This document shows positions 1 to 5,642 of a stretch of 5,642 nucleotides of DNA, piece after piece. Positions within the stretch are counted from its first letter, which is position 1. Every line of letters starts with the position of its first letter. The notes below the pieces were generated by a model. The model did not search any database and was not told the origin of the DNA. It was given only the letters and a program-made list of their open reading frames with translations. The position numbers and the translations under genes were made by a program. This stretch comes from Cyanobacteria bacterium HKST-UBA02 (GTDB lineage: Bacteria; Cyanobacteriota; Vampirovibrionia; Obscuribacterales; Obscuribacteraceae), in assembly GCA_020431945.1 (NCBI GenBank), contig JAGQHH010000655.1:1-5642 (forward strand), written 5' to 3'.

Positions 1-68
1 CAATATCCCCTGGCAGAAATTTTAATCTTTTTTGTCCGGGGACTGTCTGGATTGCGCCGATTCCAGGT

Positions 69-503
69 CTAATTCTGGTTTTTTCTCTCAAGATCCACAA
101 GACTCGGAAGTACCGAAGTCTTGAATGCCGGTGAATCTTCATTTGTCTCGATGTCTAAGAAATGATACTCCTCGTGCGTTGCACCTATACAGCGAGCGAT
201 TACAACTTCACCGATTTCGTACCTCTTTCTTCCGGTAATCTTGCCTTTCACATTGCTTCCGATTGGTCTGATCTTGGCTTTATGACGGTCCACCGCTTCC
301 ACGATGCAGCGCAGAAAATCGCCGGGAGCAAAGCCGTCATAGTCTCTCAGGACCCAATGATTGTCCCCTTTGGCGATGACCAGAGCTTTTACAACATCCA
401 GCTGCCTTAGATTGTGTCTCGATTTGAGATATCCCCGCTCTTTGAAAACGGGGATGTAGATCATGTACGAAGAGCCGAGTCTTTCCTCGACAACTCCGGT
501 CAC
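69..503 (-). CDS. Hypothetical protein, basic, beta-rich (possible OB/S1-like fold)
   Basis: I do not recognise this protein and assign no function. The 144-residue frame starts at GTG 503 and ends in TAG. It has alternating hydrophobic and charged residues typical of beta-strands: a first block at about residues 1-53, a second at 58-88 (PGDFLRCIVEAV, then KAKIRPI) and a third at 94-120. The strand spacing and many Lys/Arg recall small OB-fold or S1-like modules, but this is an impression only. No signal peptide or membrane segment is visible. The start is doubtful: the frame stays open upstream to a TGA at 558-560 and encodes plausible sequence (YGPRHGKI) directly before the GTG, yet offers no ATG, GTG or TTG there. 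A rare ATT start at 549-551 or a frameshift from TTG 561 is possible. The gene is divergent from the TPR/WG gene. Codon use resembles that gene rather than asnB. I think it is more likely real than the overlapping plus-strand frame at 162-410. Confidence 0.55.
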   Translation of the reverse strand: MTGVVEERLGSSYMIYIPVFKERGYLKSRHNLRQLDVVKALVIAKGDNHWVLRDYDGFAPGDFLRCIVEAVDRHKAKIRPIGSNVKGKITGRKRYEIGEVVIARCIGATHEEYHFLDIETNEDSPAFKTSVLPSLVDLERKNQN

Positions 504-565
504 GATCTTGCCGTGTCGGGGACCATACGAATCGCTGTTGCTGGGTGTAATATGATCTCAATGAT

Positions 566-579
566 CCTCCCGCCTCCGG
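566..579 (-). promoter_or_regulatory. Purine-rich Shine-Dalgarno-like cluster upstream of the 69-503 gene
   Basis: On the minus strand two SD-like runs, CCGGAGG (579-573) and GGGAGG (571-566), lie just upstream of the 69-503 gene. GGGAGG sits 4 bases before TTG 561, which opens a different frame, and 14 bases before ATT 551, which is in frame with the 144-residue protein. The GTG at 503 has no comparable site of its own. This suggests that translation begins near 550-561 and that the annotated start is too short, or that the 5' end is frameshifted. Confidence 0.35.
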
Positions 580-659
580 TTTTCGTCAATTCGGATGTTT
601 GATTTCGACAGTTTATGAAGTGATTGCTCGGTCGTTACGTCCAAGCGCGTCTCAGTATT

Positions 660-679
660 ATTGGGGCGTAATCCCCAAT
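660..679. other. Short inverted repeat upstream of the TPR/WG gene
   Basis: ATTGGGG (660-666) and CCCCAAT (673-679) form a perfect 7-bp inverted repeat around a 6-base loop, 12 bases before GTG 692. It could be a 5' leader hairpin or a repressor half-site pair. A TATTAT hexamer at 656-661 resembles a -10 box and overlaps it, but has no convincing -35 partner. No U-run follows, so it is not an obvious terminator. The function is unknown. Confidence 0.3.
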
Positions 680-691
680 TCGGGATCTAAG

Positions 692-2527
692 GTGTATAAA
701 GTCTTTGTTCTTGTCGGTCTTTTCTTATTGATGTCCAGCTCTGTCTGCGCAGAGACAGTCGAGCGACAGGATCCGGATTTCGAGATGATCTTGTCGAAGA
801 TCCGGCTCAGGAGATTAGCCAAAGGATTACCGGATGCTGTGCCCCAGTATCGAAGTGATCAAGGCTACTTCAATCTGGCGGAAAACTACGCCAGAGAAGA
901 TATGCTGGAGCAGGCAGAGTACTGCTTGAAGCGAGCTTCGGTTATGTATTCTTTCGCGGACTCCTCAATACGAGTTGCTCGAATTCGGCTGGCCTCATTT
1001 CCTCGATTTCCTGCGCCTCAGGAGGATAGAGATCGCTTTCGAGTAGCGAACTACCTCTTCCAAGCCGGCGAACTCAAGCGAGCTGAAACTGTCGCCACTA
1101 GCTTGACTAAATCGAGTCCGAAATACGAACGGCCATACTTGATTCTTGCAGCCCTGGCAATGCGAGCAGGAGACAAAATGAAGGCTCGTCGGCTGTTCGA
1201 GCAAGTGCTCAAGCTAAATCCGTACAATAGCGAGGCGCTGCTCGGTAGGGCCGACATATGCCTGGAAGTGGGAGATAGAAGGATTGCCAGGAAGACCTAT
1301 GAGCGTGCTCGGGAGTTGGACTATTCAGACTCCTATACCCGGGACAAACTTCGTGAAAATTTCCCGAACCGGTCCTCCCTGTCGACTACGAATCTTGGCG
1401 CAGTGCTGCAGGTTCCCCTCTTCATAGGTGGCATGGCCATTCAATCGGTAGCTCCTCAGTTTGGATACGGATTCCTCGATCGAACAGGGAAAATGGTATT
1501 TCATGGTGGGTCCCATAGCTATTATGGCGACGAATTTTCCGAAGGATTACTTGCTTGCGACCGGGCGTATCTAAACAAGACCGGCAATTGTGAGTTCTGT
1601 ATTCCATATCAATGCGGAAGTAGTTTCAGTGAGGGTATGGCCAAGGTCGAAAACCGCCACAAATTTGGCTTCATCGACAGATCAGGCGTGTGCAAGATTG
1701 ATTTGAAGTTCGATGGTGCCAAATCTTTCCATGAGGGGTTCGCTCCGGTAAAGGTCGGATCATCCTGGGGCTATGTAGACTCGACGGGTAACGTCCGTAT
1801 AGAGCCGGATTTTCAGGACTGCCTTCCCTTCTCGAATAAACGTGCGGCGGTGAAAATTAACGGTAAGATCGGCTTCATCGATCGAGATGGCAATGTAGTG
1901 GTGGAGCCCAAGTATGATTTCGCATGGTCGTTTTCCGAAGATCGGGCAATTGTTCTCTTGCAGAATGATAAAAGTGGAGCTGTCTATCAGTACTGCATAG
2001 ATCCGGCTGGTAAAGTTGTTTTCGATCTGTCGGCTTTGCAAGAACGATATGGGATGGAGCCAGAAAATTCCGTAGACTGCGTGAGTAACGGTGAAACTTC
2101 GATTTCTAGTATTAGTGAAGGGTTTGCCGGCCTGACCGACAAGTCATTGAAGGAGATCATGTTCAGAGAAGGTCTTGTTGGCGTTCCTCTTGGTAGTCGA
2201 TGGGGGTTTATCGACCGTACTGGAAAGGTGGTAATCGAGCCGCAGTTCGACTGGGTTACGCAGTTCTCGGAAGGTTTCTCAGGTGTGTACAAAAACTGGG
2301 AAGGAGGGTTTATCAATCATGACGGTATGATGGTAATTCCGGGCAAATACCGGAGAGTAGAGCCATTTTCTGAAGGACGCGCAGCTGTTCTTCCTAAAGG
2401 CAACCAATATCGATATGGCTTCATTGATTCACTGGGCAAACTTGTAATCAGACCAGGATATGAAGGGTATCCACGGCGATTTCGGGATGGGTTGGTAGGA
2501 GTCGGCATCTGCAATACCTGGCCCTGA
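692..2527 (+). CDS. Exported TPR and WG (KWG) repeat protein
   Basis: This is a 611-residue protein if read from GTG 692. That start places a good Sec signal peptide at residues 1-20 (a lone Lys, the core VFVLVGLFLLM, and V-C-A before Glu21). The open frame extends to TTG 599, but those 31 extra residues do not look like an export signal and TTG 599 has no SD. The SD before GTG 692 is also weak. Four TPR-like helical pairs follow at about 58-89, 114-148, 150-179 and 180-214. A linker leads to about nine WG-type beta-repeats at 258-607, with the recurrent pattern [W/F/Y]GFIDxxGKVVIEPxFD...FSEGxAxV. The clearest units begin at F325-G326, W359-G360, I393-G394, W504-G505 and Y575-G576. Units two and six are degenerate. 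Unit two carries a cysteine cluster (C289, C300, C303, C308). The protein stops at NTWP, where a tenth unit would start. WG repeats are generally taken as beta-propeller-like or binding scaffolds, and TPRs bind proteins, so an extracytoplasmic binding role is likely but its partner is unknown. Confidence 0.87.
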   Translation: MYKVFVLVGLFLLMSSSVCAETVERQDPDFEMILSKIRLRRLAKGLPDAVPQYRSDQGYFNLAENYAREDMLEQAEYCLKRASVMYSFADSSIRVARIRLASFPRFPAPQEDRDRFRVANYLFQAGELKRAETVATSLTKSSPKYERPYLILAALAMRAGDKMKARRLFEQVLKLNPYNSEALLGRADICLEVGDRRIARKTYERARELDYSDSYTRDKLRENFPNRSSLSTTNLGAVLQVPLFIGGMAIQSVAPQFGYGFLDRTGKMVFHGGSHSYYGDEFSEGLLACDRAYLNKTGNCEFCIPYQCGSSFSEGMAKVENRHKFGFIDRSGVCKIDLKFDGAKSFHEGFAPVKVGSSWGYVDSTGNVRIEPDFQDCLPFSNKRAAVKINGKIGFIDRDGNVVVEPKYDFAWSFSEDRAIVLLQNDKSGAVYQYCIDPAGKVVFDLSALQERYGMEPENSVDCVSNGETSISSISEGFAGLTDKSLKEIMFREGLVGVPLGSRWGFIDRTGKVVIEPQFDWVTQFSEGFSGVYKNWEGGFINHDGMMVIPGKYRRVEPFSEGRAAVLPKGNQYRYGFIDSLGKLVIRPGYEGYPRRFRDGLVGVGICNTWP

Positions 2528-2547
2528 GCACAGCAGTCACGCGTACT

Positions 2548-3048
2548 TCAGAAGCCCACGCGATTCTGCCCTGTGACCGTCCGGCGCAGGAACTGCTCGA
2601 GCTCTTTCTCCTGCTCCCGACCCCGGGTGATCCCGTAGGAGACCATGGCGACGCCGCCACCAAGAAGCACCACCGGTACGACAATCAGCTCCAGGCGAGG
2701 CTCCCCTTTGACGATAAAGACTATTCCGGCCACCATCAGAGCAGCCACCAGAACGAACCAGAGGGTGAACATGATCCTTATGATCATGCTCACTTCGAAA
2801 CGATATTCCACCCTAGAGCCGTATTCGTCCTCCAGCACCACGCCGTGCAGATCCCGGGCAAAGCCGTTCCTGGCATTGCTTACTCTGGTCAAAACGAACT
2901 CATTGTTCTTCACCCGGCCGCAGACCCCGTGGGTGGTGCTCATCTGTGCTTGCCTCGGGGTCTTGAACACCGAGGCTTCGATGAGCTGCAGCACCTCCGC
3001 CGTTTGCTGCGGGGTCTGAAATGCCATTATGTCTGATACGGCTTCCAT
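2548..3048 (-). CDS. Small two-pass membrane protein, function unknown
   Basis: This 166-residue protein (ATG at 3048) is not one I recognise. A soluble N-terminal part of about 88 residues has a helical start (QTPQQTAEVLQLIEASVF) and then a beta-rich stretch at about 42-86 (GRVKNNEFVLTRV, FARDLHGVVLED, SRVEYRFEV). Two hydrophobic segments follow at about 89-113 and 119-140, with a charged C-terminal tail (TRGREQEKELEQFLRRTV) that is probably cytoplasmic. This layout is seen in many uncharacterised small membrane proteins with a single soluble domain packed next to a TM hairpin. The gene begins 7 bases after the asnB stop on the same strand and lacks a clear SD, so translational coupling to asnB is likely. 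It converges with the TPR/WG gene, with only 20 bases between the two stops. G/C-rich third positions match asnB and support real coding. ATG at codon 8 is an alternative start. Confidence 0.72.
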   Translation of the reverse strand: MEAVSDIMAFQTPQQTAEVLQLIEASVFKTPRQAQMSTTHGVCGRVKNNEFVLTRVSNARNGFARDLHGVVLEDEYGSRVEYRFEVSMIIRIMFTLWFVLVAALMVAGIVFIVKGEPRLELIVVPVVLLGGGVAMVSYGITRGREQEKELEQFLRRTVTGQNRVGF

Positions 3049-3055
3049 CTAGTGA

Positions 3056-5059
3056 TCAGGAGATGGTGGTCTCGAGCATCTTTTCTTGAACGGAACTCCG
3101 GACTCGCTTCTCCGAGCCAGTCTCAAGTCCGATTCCGAGATCGAGTCCGCCGTCGAAGAACTTGGTCCACCAGAGCTGGAACATGAGCAGGGTCCAGAGC
3201 TCTTTGCGCCGGTCGATGCGCCCGCTCAGATGCTCTTCTCGCAGACGCTCCACGGTGGCGATCTGGAAGATTCCCTGACGATCCAGATAGTCGGCGGTGA
3301 GGAGGCGGTCTACAAGATGTTTGAAATCGGCCCGGAGCCATTTGGCCACAGGAATGCCGAAGCCTTTCTTGGGACGTTTGACGATGGATGCCGGAAGCAG
3401 ATCAGCAGCCAGTTTTCTCAGGAGATATTTTGTATTGGTTCCCCGAATCTTCAATGATGTGGGAAGAGACTGGGCGAATTCCACCAGGGGATAGGACAGA
3501 AATGGCAGGCGGGCCTCGAGCGATGCCGCCATGGTGGCACGATCTGATTTGACCAGGAGATCGTCCGGAAGATAAGTAAGCTGATCGAGACGCATGATCT
3601 GATCGGCTACATCGTCTTTTTTGAGCTTGCGATAGAGCCGGTCGGTGTCGACATGAGAGATCAGATCGAACTCATCATGCATGGAGGACGAGGCTTCCAT
3701 GACTTCGGGCTCGAGGAGCTCGCTGTGCATGTCCATGGGCAGACCGCCCATCCAGCGGAGCTGTCTTGCCACCGGCTCGTGGGAGCAACTGGCGATGAAA
3801 CGCTTGAGCTTGTAATCGAAGCTGAGATTATTGTGCGAAACAGGAAGGGCTCTGATCAGGGGCTCGAAGACTCCCTGACGCAGGGGTGCGGGCACAGCAT
3901 TCCAGTAAGCCGCCATGCGGTGGGCCAGATAAGTAGGATAGCCCCCGAAAAGCTCATCCCCGCCTTCCCCGGCGAGGGCGACAGTGACCGATTCCCGGGT
4001 CATCTTGGAGAGAAGGAAAGTCGGCACGATGGAGGCATCGGCGATGGCCTCGTCGATCACTTCCCAGAGCTCCGAAAGAGTAGAGAAAGCGATATCGGGC
4101 TGGAATTGCATGACTCTGTGGCTGGTGCCCAGGTGCTCGGCTACTACGCGAGCATGATCCGATTCGTCGAATGACTTGTCGGCGAATCCGATGGAAAAGG
4201 TCTTCAGATCGTTTTTGACATGTCTGGTAGCCAGGGCGGCAATCGTCGATGAATCGATGCCGCCGGAGAGAAACACTCCCAGGGGCACATCGGATATGAG
4301 ACGCAGCTCGATGGAGCGGTCGAGAAGCTCGCGCATGCGTTCTTTGGCTTCTTCCTCGCTGTTATAGTTCTCGACTTTCTGGCTGGGGCTCCAGTATGAA
4401 TCGATGTTCACCTGGCCGTTCTCGATCACCATATAGTGAGCGGGCAGAAGCTTGTATATATTCTCGAAAAGAGTATTGGGGGCGGGCACATACTCGAGTG
4501 CCAGGTACTGGCGCAGGGCTTCCATATTGGGGGAGCGCCGGGCTGCCGGGTGCTCGAATATGGTCTTGAGCTCCGAGCCGAAGATGAGCACATTATCAAA
4601 AATCGCCCAGTGCAGGGGCTTCTCCCCCATACGGTCCCGGGCTATGAAAAGACGGTTTTTGTTTTTGTCCCAGATGGCGAAGGCGAACATACCCTCGAGA
4701 AACTGGAGACAGTCGATACCGTGCTCCTCGTAGAGATGGACGATGGTCTCGGTATCGCTCTTTGTCCTGAACTGGTGACCCTTTTGAAGGAGGTCCCGGC
4801 GAAGCTCCTCGAAATTGTAGATTTCGCCGTTGAAAACGATACAGATCGAATTGTCTTCGTTATATATAGGCTGCTGACCGGTCTTGAGGTCGATGATGGA
4901 GAGCCGGGTCATGCCCAGGGCCACGGGGCCGATGAGCACCGAGCCGTCCTCGTCGGGTCCCCGGTGGGTGATGCTCCGGCACATGGACGCCAGATATTTG
5001 CCGGAAGCCTGCTCTACAGGGCTCCCGTCCAGGTTATGAAAGCCGACGATGCCGCACAC
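3056..5059 (-). CDS. asnB: Asparagine synthetase, glutamine-hydrolysing (class II amidotransferase)
   Basis: This cytoplasmic enzyme converts aspartate, glutamine and ATP to asparagine, glutamate, AMP and PPi. The 667-residue frame starts at GTG 5059, fixed by the catalytic Cys2 (MCGIVGF), which is exposed after Met removal. N-terminal glutaminase domain (about 1-215): HRGPDEDG at 32-39, RLSIIDLKTGQQP at 52-64, FNGEIYN at 76-82 and SDTE at 101-104. C-terminal synthetase domain: ATP pyrophosphatase loop FLSGGIDSS at 263-271, ALAGEGGDELFGGY at 361-374, and DDLLVKSDRATMAASLEARLPFL at 499-521. No key residue is missing. About 32 residues after the conserved LWTLLMFQLWWTKFF (621-635) form a variable tail. 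The length is slightly above the 600-650 usual for this bacterial branch. Homologues in surface-polysaccharide and exosortase loci amidate other substrates, and the neighbouring glycosyltransferase makes that possible here. The catalytic class is secure; the acceptor is inferred. Confidence 0.95.
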   Translation of the reverse strand: MCGIVGFHNLDGSPVEQASGKYLASMCRSITHRGPDEDGSVLIGPVALGMTRLSIIDLKTGQQPIYNEDNSICIVFNGEIYNFEELRRDLLQKGHQFRTKSDTETIVHLYEEHGIDCLQFLEGMFAFAIWDKNKNRLFIARDRMGEKPLHWAIFDNVLIFGSELKTIFEHPAARRSPNMEALRQYLALEYVPAPNTLFENIYKLLPAHYMVIENGQVNIDSYWSPSQKVENYNSEEEAKERMRELLDRSIELRLISDVPLGVFLSGGIDSSTIAALATRHVKNDLKTFSIGFADKSFDESDHARVVAEHLGTSHRVMQFQPDIAFSTLSELWEVIDEAIADASIVPTFLLSKMTRESVTVALAGEGGDELFGGYPTYLAHRMAAYWNAVPAPLRQGVFEPLIRALPVSHNNLSFDYKLKRFIASCSHEPVARQLRWMGGLPMDMHSELLEPEVMEASSSMHDEFDLISHVDTDRLYRKLKKDDVADQIMRLDQLTYLPDDLLVKSDRATMAASLEARLPFLSYPLVEFAQSLPTSLKIRGTNTKYLLRKLAADLLPASIVKRPKKGFGIPVAKWLRADFKHLVDRLLTADYLDRQGIFQIATVERLREEHLSGRIDRRKELWTLLMFQLWWTKFFDGGLDLGIGLETGSEKRVRSSVQEKMLETTIS

Positions 5060-5069
5060 CCAGTGCTTT

Positions 5070-5076
5070 ACCTCTT
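5070..5076 (-). promoter_or_regulatory. Ribosome binding site of asnB
   Basis: The minus strand reads AAGAGGT at 5076-5070, with GAGG ending 11 bases before GTG 5059. The spacing is slightly long but usable. Together with the requirement for Cys at position 2, it settles the GTG start. Confidence 0.55.
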
Positions 5077-5101
5077 ATATCCGTTGAATAAGGTACTACA
5101 G

Positions 5102-5144
5102 GTGGATGAACAAATCTCAAGGAGTTGATGAAAAGATCTCAAGG
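5102..5144. repeat. Two-copy direct repeat, 22-bp period, in a divergent promoter region
   Basis: GATGAACAAATCTCAAGG (5105-5122) is repeated as GATGAAAAGATCTCAAGG (5127-5144), matching at 16 of 18 positions. Including the preceding bases, 18 of 21 positions match between 5102-5122 and 5124-5144. The start-to-start distance of 22 bp is about two DNA turns, which puts both copies on the same helix face, as expected for tandem binding of a transcription factor. The repeat lies between divergent asnB and the glycosyltransferase and could serve either or both. Confidence 0.55.
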
Positions 5145-5164
5145 TGCAAAAAACATCCGGTCAA
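5136..5164 (-). promoter_or_regulatory. Candidate sigma70-type promoter for asnB
   Basis: On the minus strand TTGACC (5164-5159, 5 of 6 to the -35 consensus) is followed after exactly 17 bases by TGAGAT (5141-5136, 4 of 6 to the -10 consensus). Transcription would begin near 5129 and give a leader of about 70 bases before asnB. The -10 box lies inside one copy of the 22-bp direct repeat, so a protein bound to the repeat could affect this promoter. This is a by-eye match only. Confidence 0.35.
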
Positions 5165-5170
5165 TGCGGT

Positions 5171-5176
5171 CATAAT
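5171..5176 (+). promoter_or_regulatory. Possible -10 box of a leaderless glycosyltransferase transcript
   Basis: CATAAT matches the -10 consensus at 5 of 6 positions and ends 6 bases before ATG 5183. Normal spacing would place the transcription start at or very near the A of the ATG, which fits the lack of any SD upstream. No good -35 hexamer is visible (around 5148-5153 there are only A residues and C), so the call is weak. Confidence 0.22.
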
Positions 5177-5182
5177 TGCCCC

Positions 5183-5642
5183 ATGACCCAGATTAACAAT
5201 AGCGTTAGCCCGATAGTCCCCATGGGCGTCAACTGGACCAGGGAGAATCAGCTCTACCGCGATATCTCCAGCCGCGAGCTCAGGAAATCCCTGGTTAAGC
5301 CCGAGCTGTCCATAGTGATACCGGTTTTCAACGAAGAAGACAATGTCGAGCTTCTTTACGAAAAGCTCCTCCTGGCTCTCACAGCTTGCGGTCGCACCTG
5401 GGAAGTAATTTTTATCGATGACGGCTCCTCCGACCAGAGTTTTGCCGAGCTCGGCAAACTGGTGGCCCAGGACCATCGTCTCAGAGTCGTGAAATTCGTC
5501 CGCAATTACGGACAGACCGCAGCTCTTGCTGCCGGAATCGACTATGCCCGCGGTCGGGTGATCATCCCCATGGACGCCGATCTTCAGAACGACCCCGGCG
5601 ATATCCAGATGCTTCTGGATAAGATGGACGAAGGTTACGATG
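5183..5642 (+). CDS. Polyprenyl-phosphate-type family 2 glycosyltransferase, N-terminal part (runs off the window)
   Basis: The frame is open from ATG 5183 to the right edge, giving 153 complete codons with no stop. After a non-conserved lead of about 40 residues comes a GT-A nucleotide-sugar fold: the first strand SIVIPVFNEEDN (43-54), the nucleotide-binding FIDDGSSD (77-84), then FVRNYGQTAALAAGIDYARG (105-124) and the metal-binding DxD segment MDADLQNDP (130-138). The RN(F/Y)GQTAALAAG plus DADLQNDP combination is characteristic of DPM1/GtrB/ArnC-like enzymes, which move a sugar from a nucleotide donor to a polyprenyl phosphate at the inner face of the membrane. Sugar and lipid cannot be told. 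A C-terminal pair of membrane helices would be expected past the edge, as in GtrB-like members. No SD precedes ATG 5183; ATG 5222 is an in-frame alternative that would still keep the domain. The gene is divergent from asnB across a shared 123-base control region. Confidence 0.9.
   Translation, partial: MTQINNSVSPIVPMGVNWTRENQLYRDISSRELRKSLVKPELSIVIPVFNEEDNVELLYEKLLLALTACGRTWEVIFIDDGSSDQSFAELGKLVAQDHRLRVVKFVRNYGQTAALAAGIDYARGRVIIPMDADLQNDPGDIQMLLDKMDEGYD

Noticed and set aside
1..68. T-run at 28-33 and the CTGGA/TCCAG inverted repeat at 47-66 as a terminator
   Set aside because: The stem is only 5 bp, and for the minus-strand gene the following run is A rather than U. For the plus strand, any hairpin before the T-run would lie mostly outside the window.
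162..410. Plus-strand frame of 82 codons opposite the 69-503 gene
   Set aside because: It lies inside the longer minus-strand frame, which has more protein-like strand patterning, and I see no ribosome site for it.
2448..2684. Minus-strand frame of 78 codons spanning the convergent junction
   Set aside because: It overlaps the ends of two better-supported genes and has a low-complexity Ser/Arg-rich product.
3653..4174. Open frame of 173 codons on the plus strand within asnB
   Set aside because: Antisense to the conserved synthetase domain, with a composition typical of a G/C-rich shadow frame.
3056..5059. Frequent CTCGAG/GAGCTC hexamers along asnB
   Set aside because: They follow from common Leu-Glu and Glu-Leu codon pairs in a G/C-rich gene and show no regular spacing.
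5075..5080. TATAAG on the minus strand as a -10 box for asnB
   Set aside because: It overlaps the asnB ribosome binding site, and transcription from it would begin after the SD. No -35 lies at the right distance.
4436..5128. Open frame of 230 codons on the plus strand, antisense to the asnB start
   Set aside because: It mirrors the third-position bias of asnB, whose own frame carries every catalytic motif. The product resembles no family I know, and it is best explained as a shadow.

Overview
The window reads as bacterial chromosome: dense genes, GTG starts, a Shine-Dalgarno site and a Sec signal peptide. Secreted TPR plus WG-repeat proteins of this kind are common in Candidatus Obscuribacterales/Melainabacteria, Bacteroidota and other environmental lineages. 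The taxon cannot be fixed from the sequence; an Obscuribacterales-like source is only a weak guess from the gene mix and moderate GC.

Layout, left to right. (1) 69-503, minus: an unrecognised protein of about 144 residues, basic and beta-rich, whose true start is unclear. (2) 692-2527, plus: an exported protein with four TPR-like helical pairs and about nine WG (KWG) beta-repeats. It is divergent from gene 1 and ends abruptly at the point where another repeat would begin. (3) 2548-3048, minus: a small unrecognised protein with two membrane segments, convergent with gene 2 and only 7 bases downstream of (4). (4) 3056-5059, minus: a full-length glutamine-hydrolysing asparagine synthetase (AsnB type) with all expected motifs. 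(5) 5183 to the right edge, plus: the N-terminal 153 residues of a family GT2 glycosyltransferase of the polyprenyl-phosphate sugar transferase (DPM1/GtrB/ArnC-like) type, divergent from asnB.

The 123-base gap between asnB and the glycosyltransferase holds the best regulatory material: an imperfect direct repeat with a 22-bp period (two helical turns), a candidate promoter for asnB, and a -10-like hexamer so close to the glycosyltransferase ATG that its mRNA could be leaderless. Genes 3 and 4 probably form one transcript. With the divergent glycosyltransferase they could belong to an envelope-glycan or amidation locus, but asnB may equally be plain asparagine biosynthesis.

Codon choice changes across the window. 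Genes 1 and 2 use many A/T-ending codons, whereas genes 3-5 are rich in G/C third positions. This hints that the left half has a different history or expression level. I see no RNA gene, CRISPR array, transposase or clear terminator, and nothing that clearly amounts to an undescribed system.
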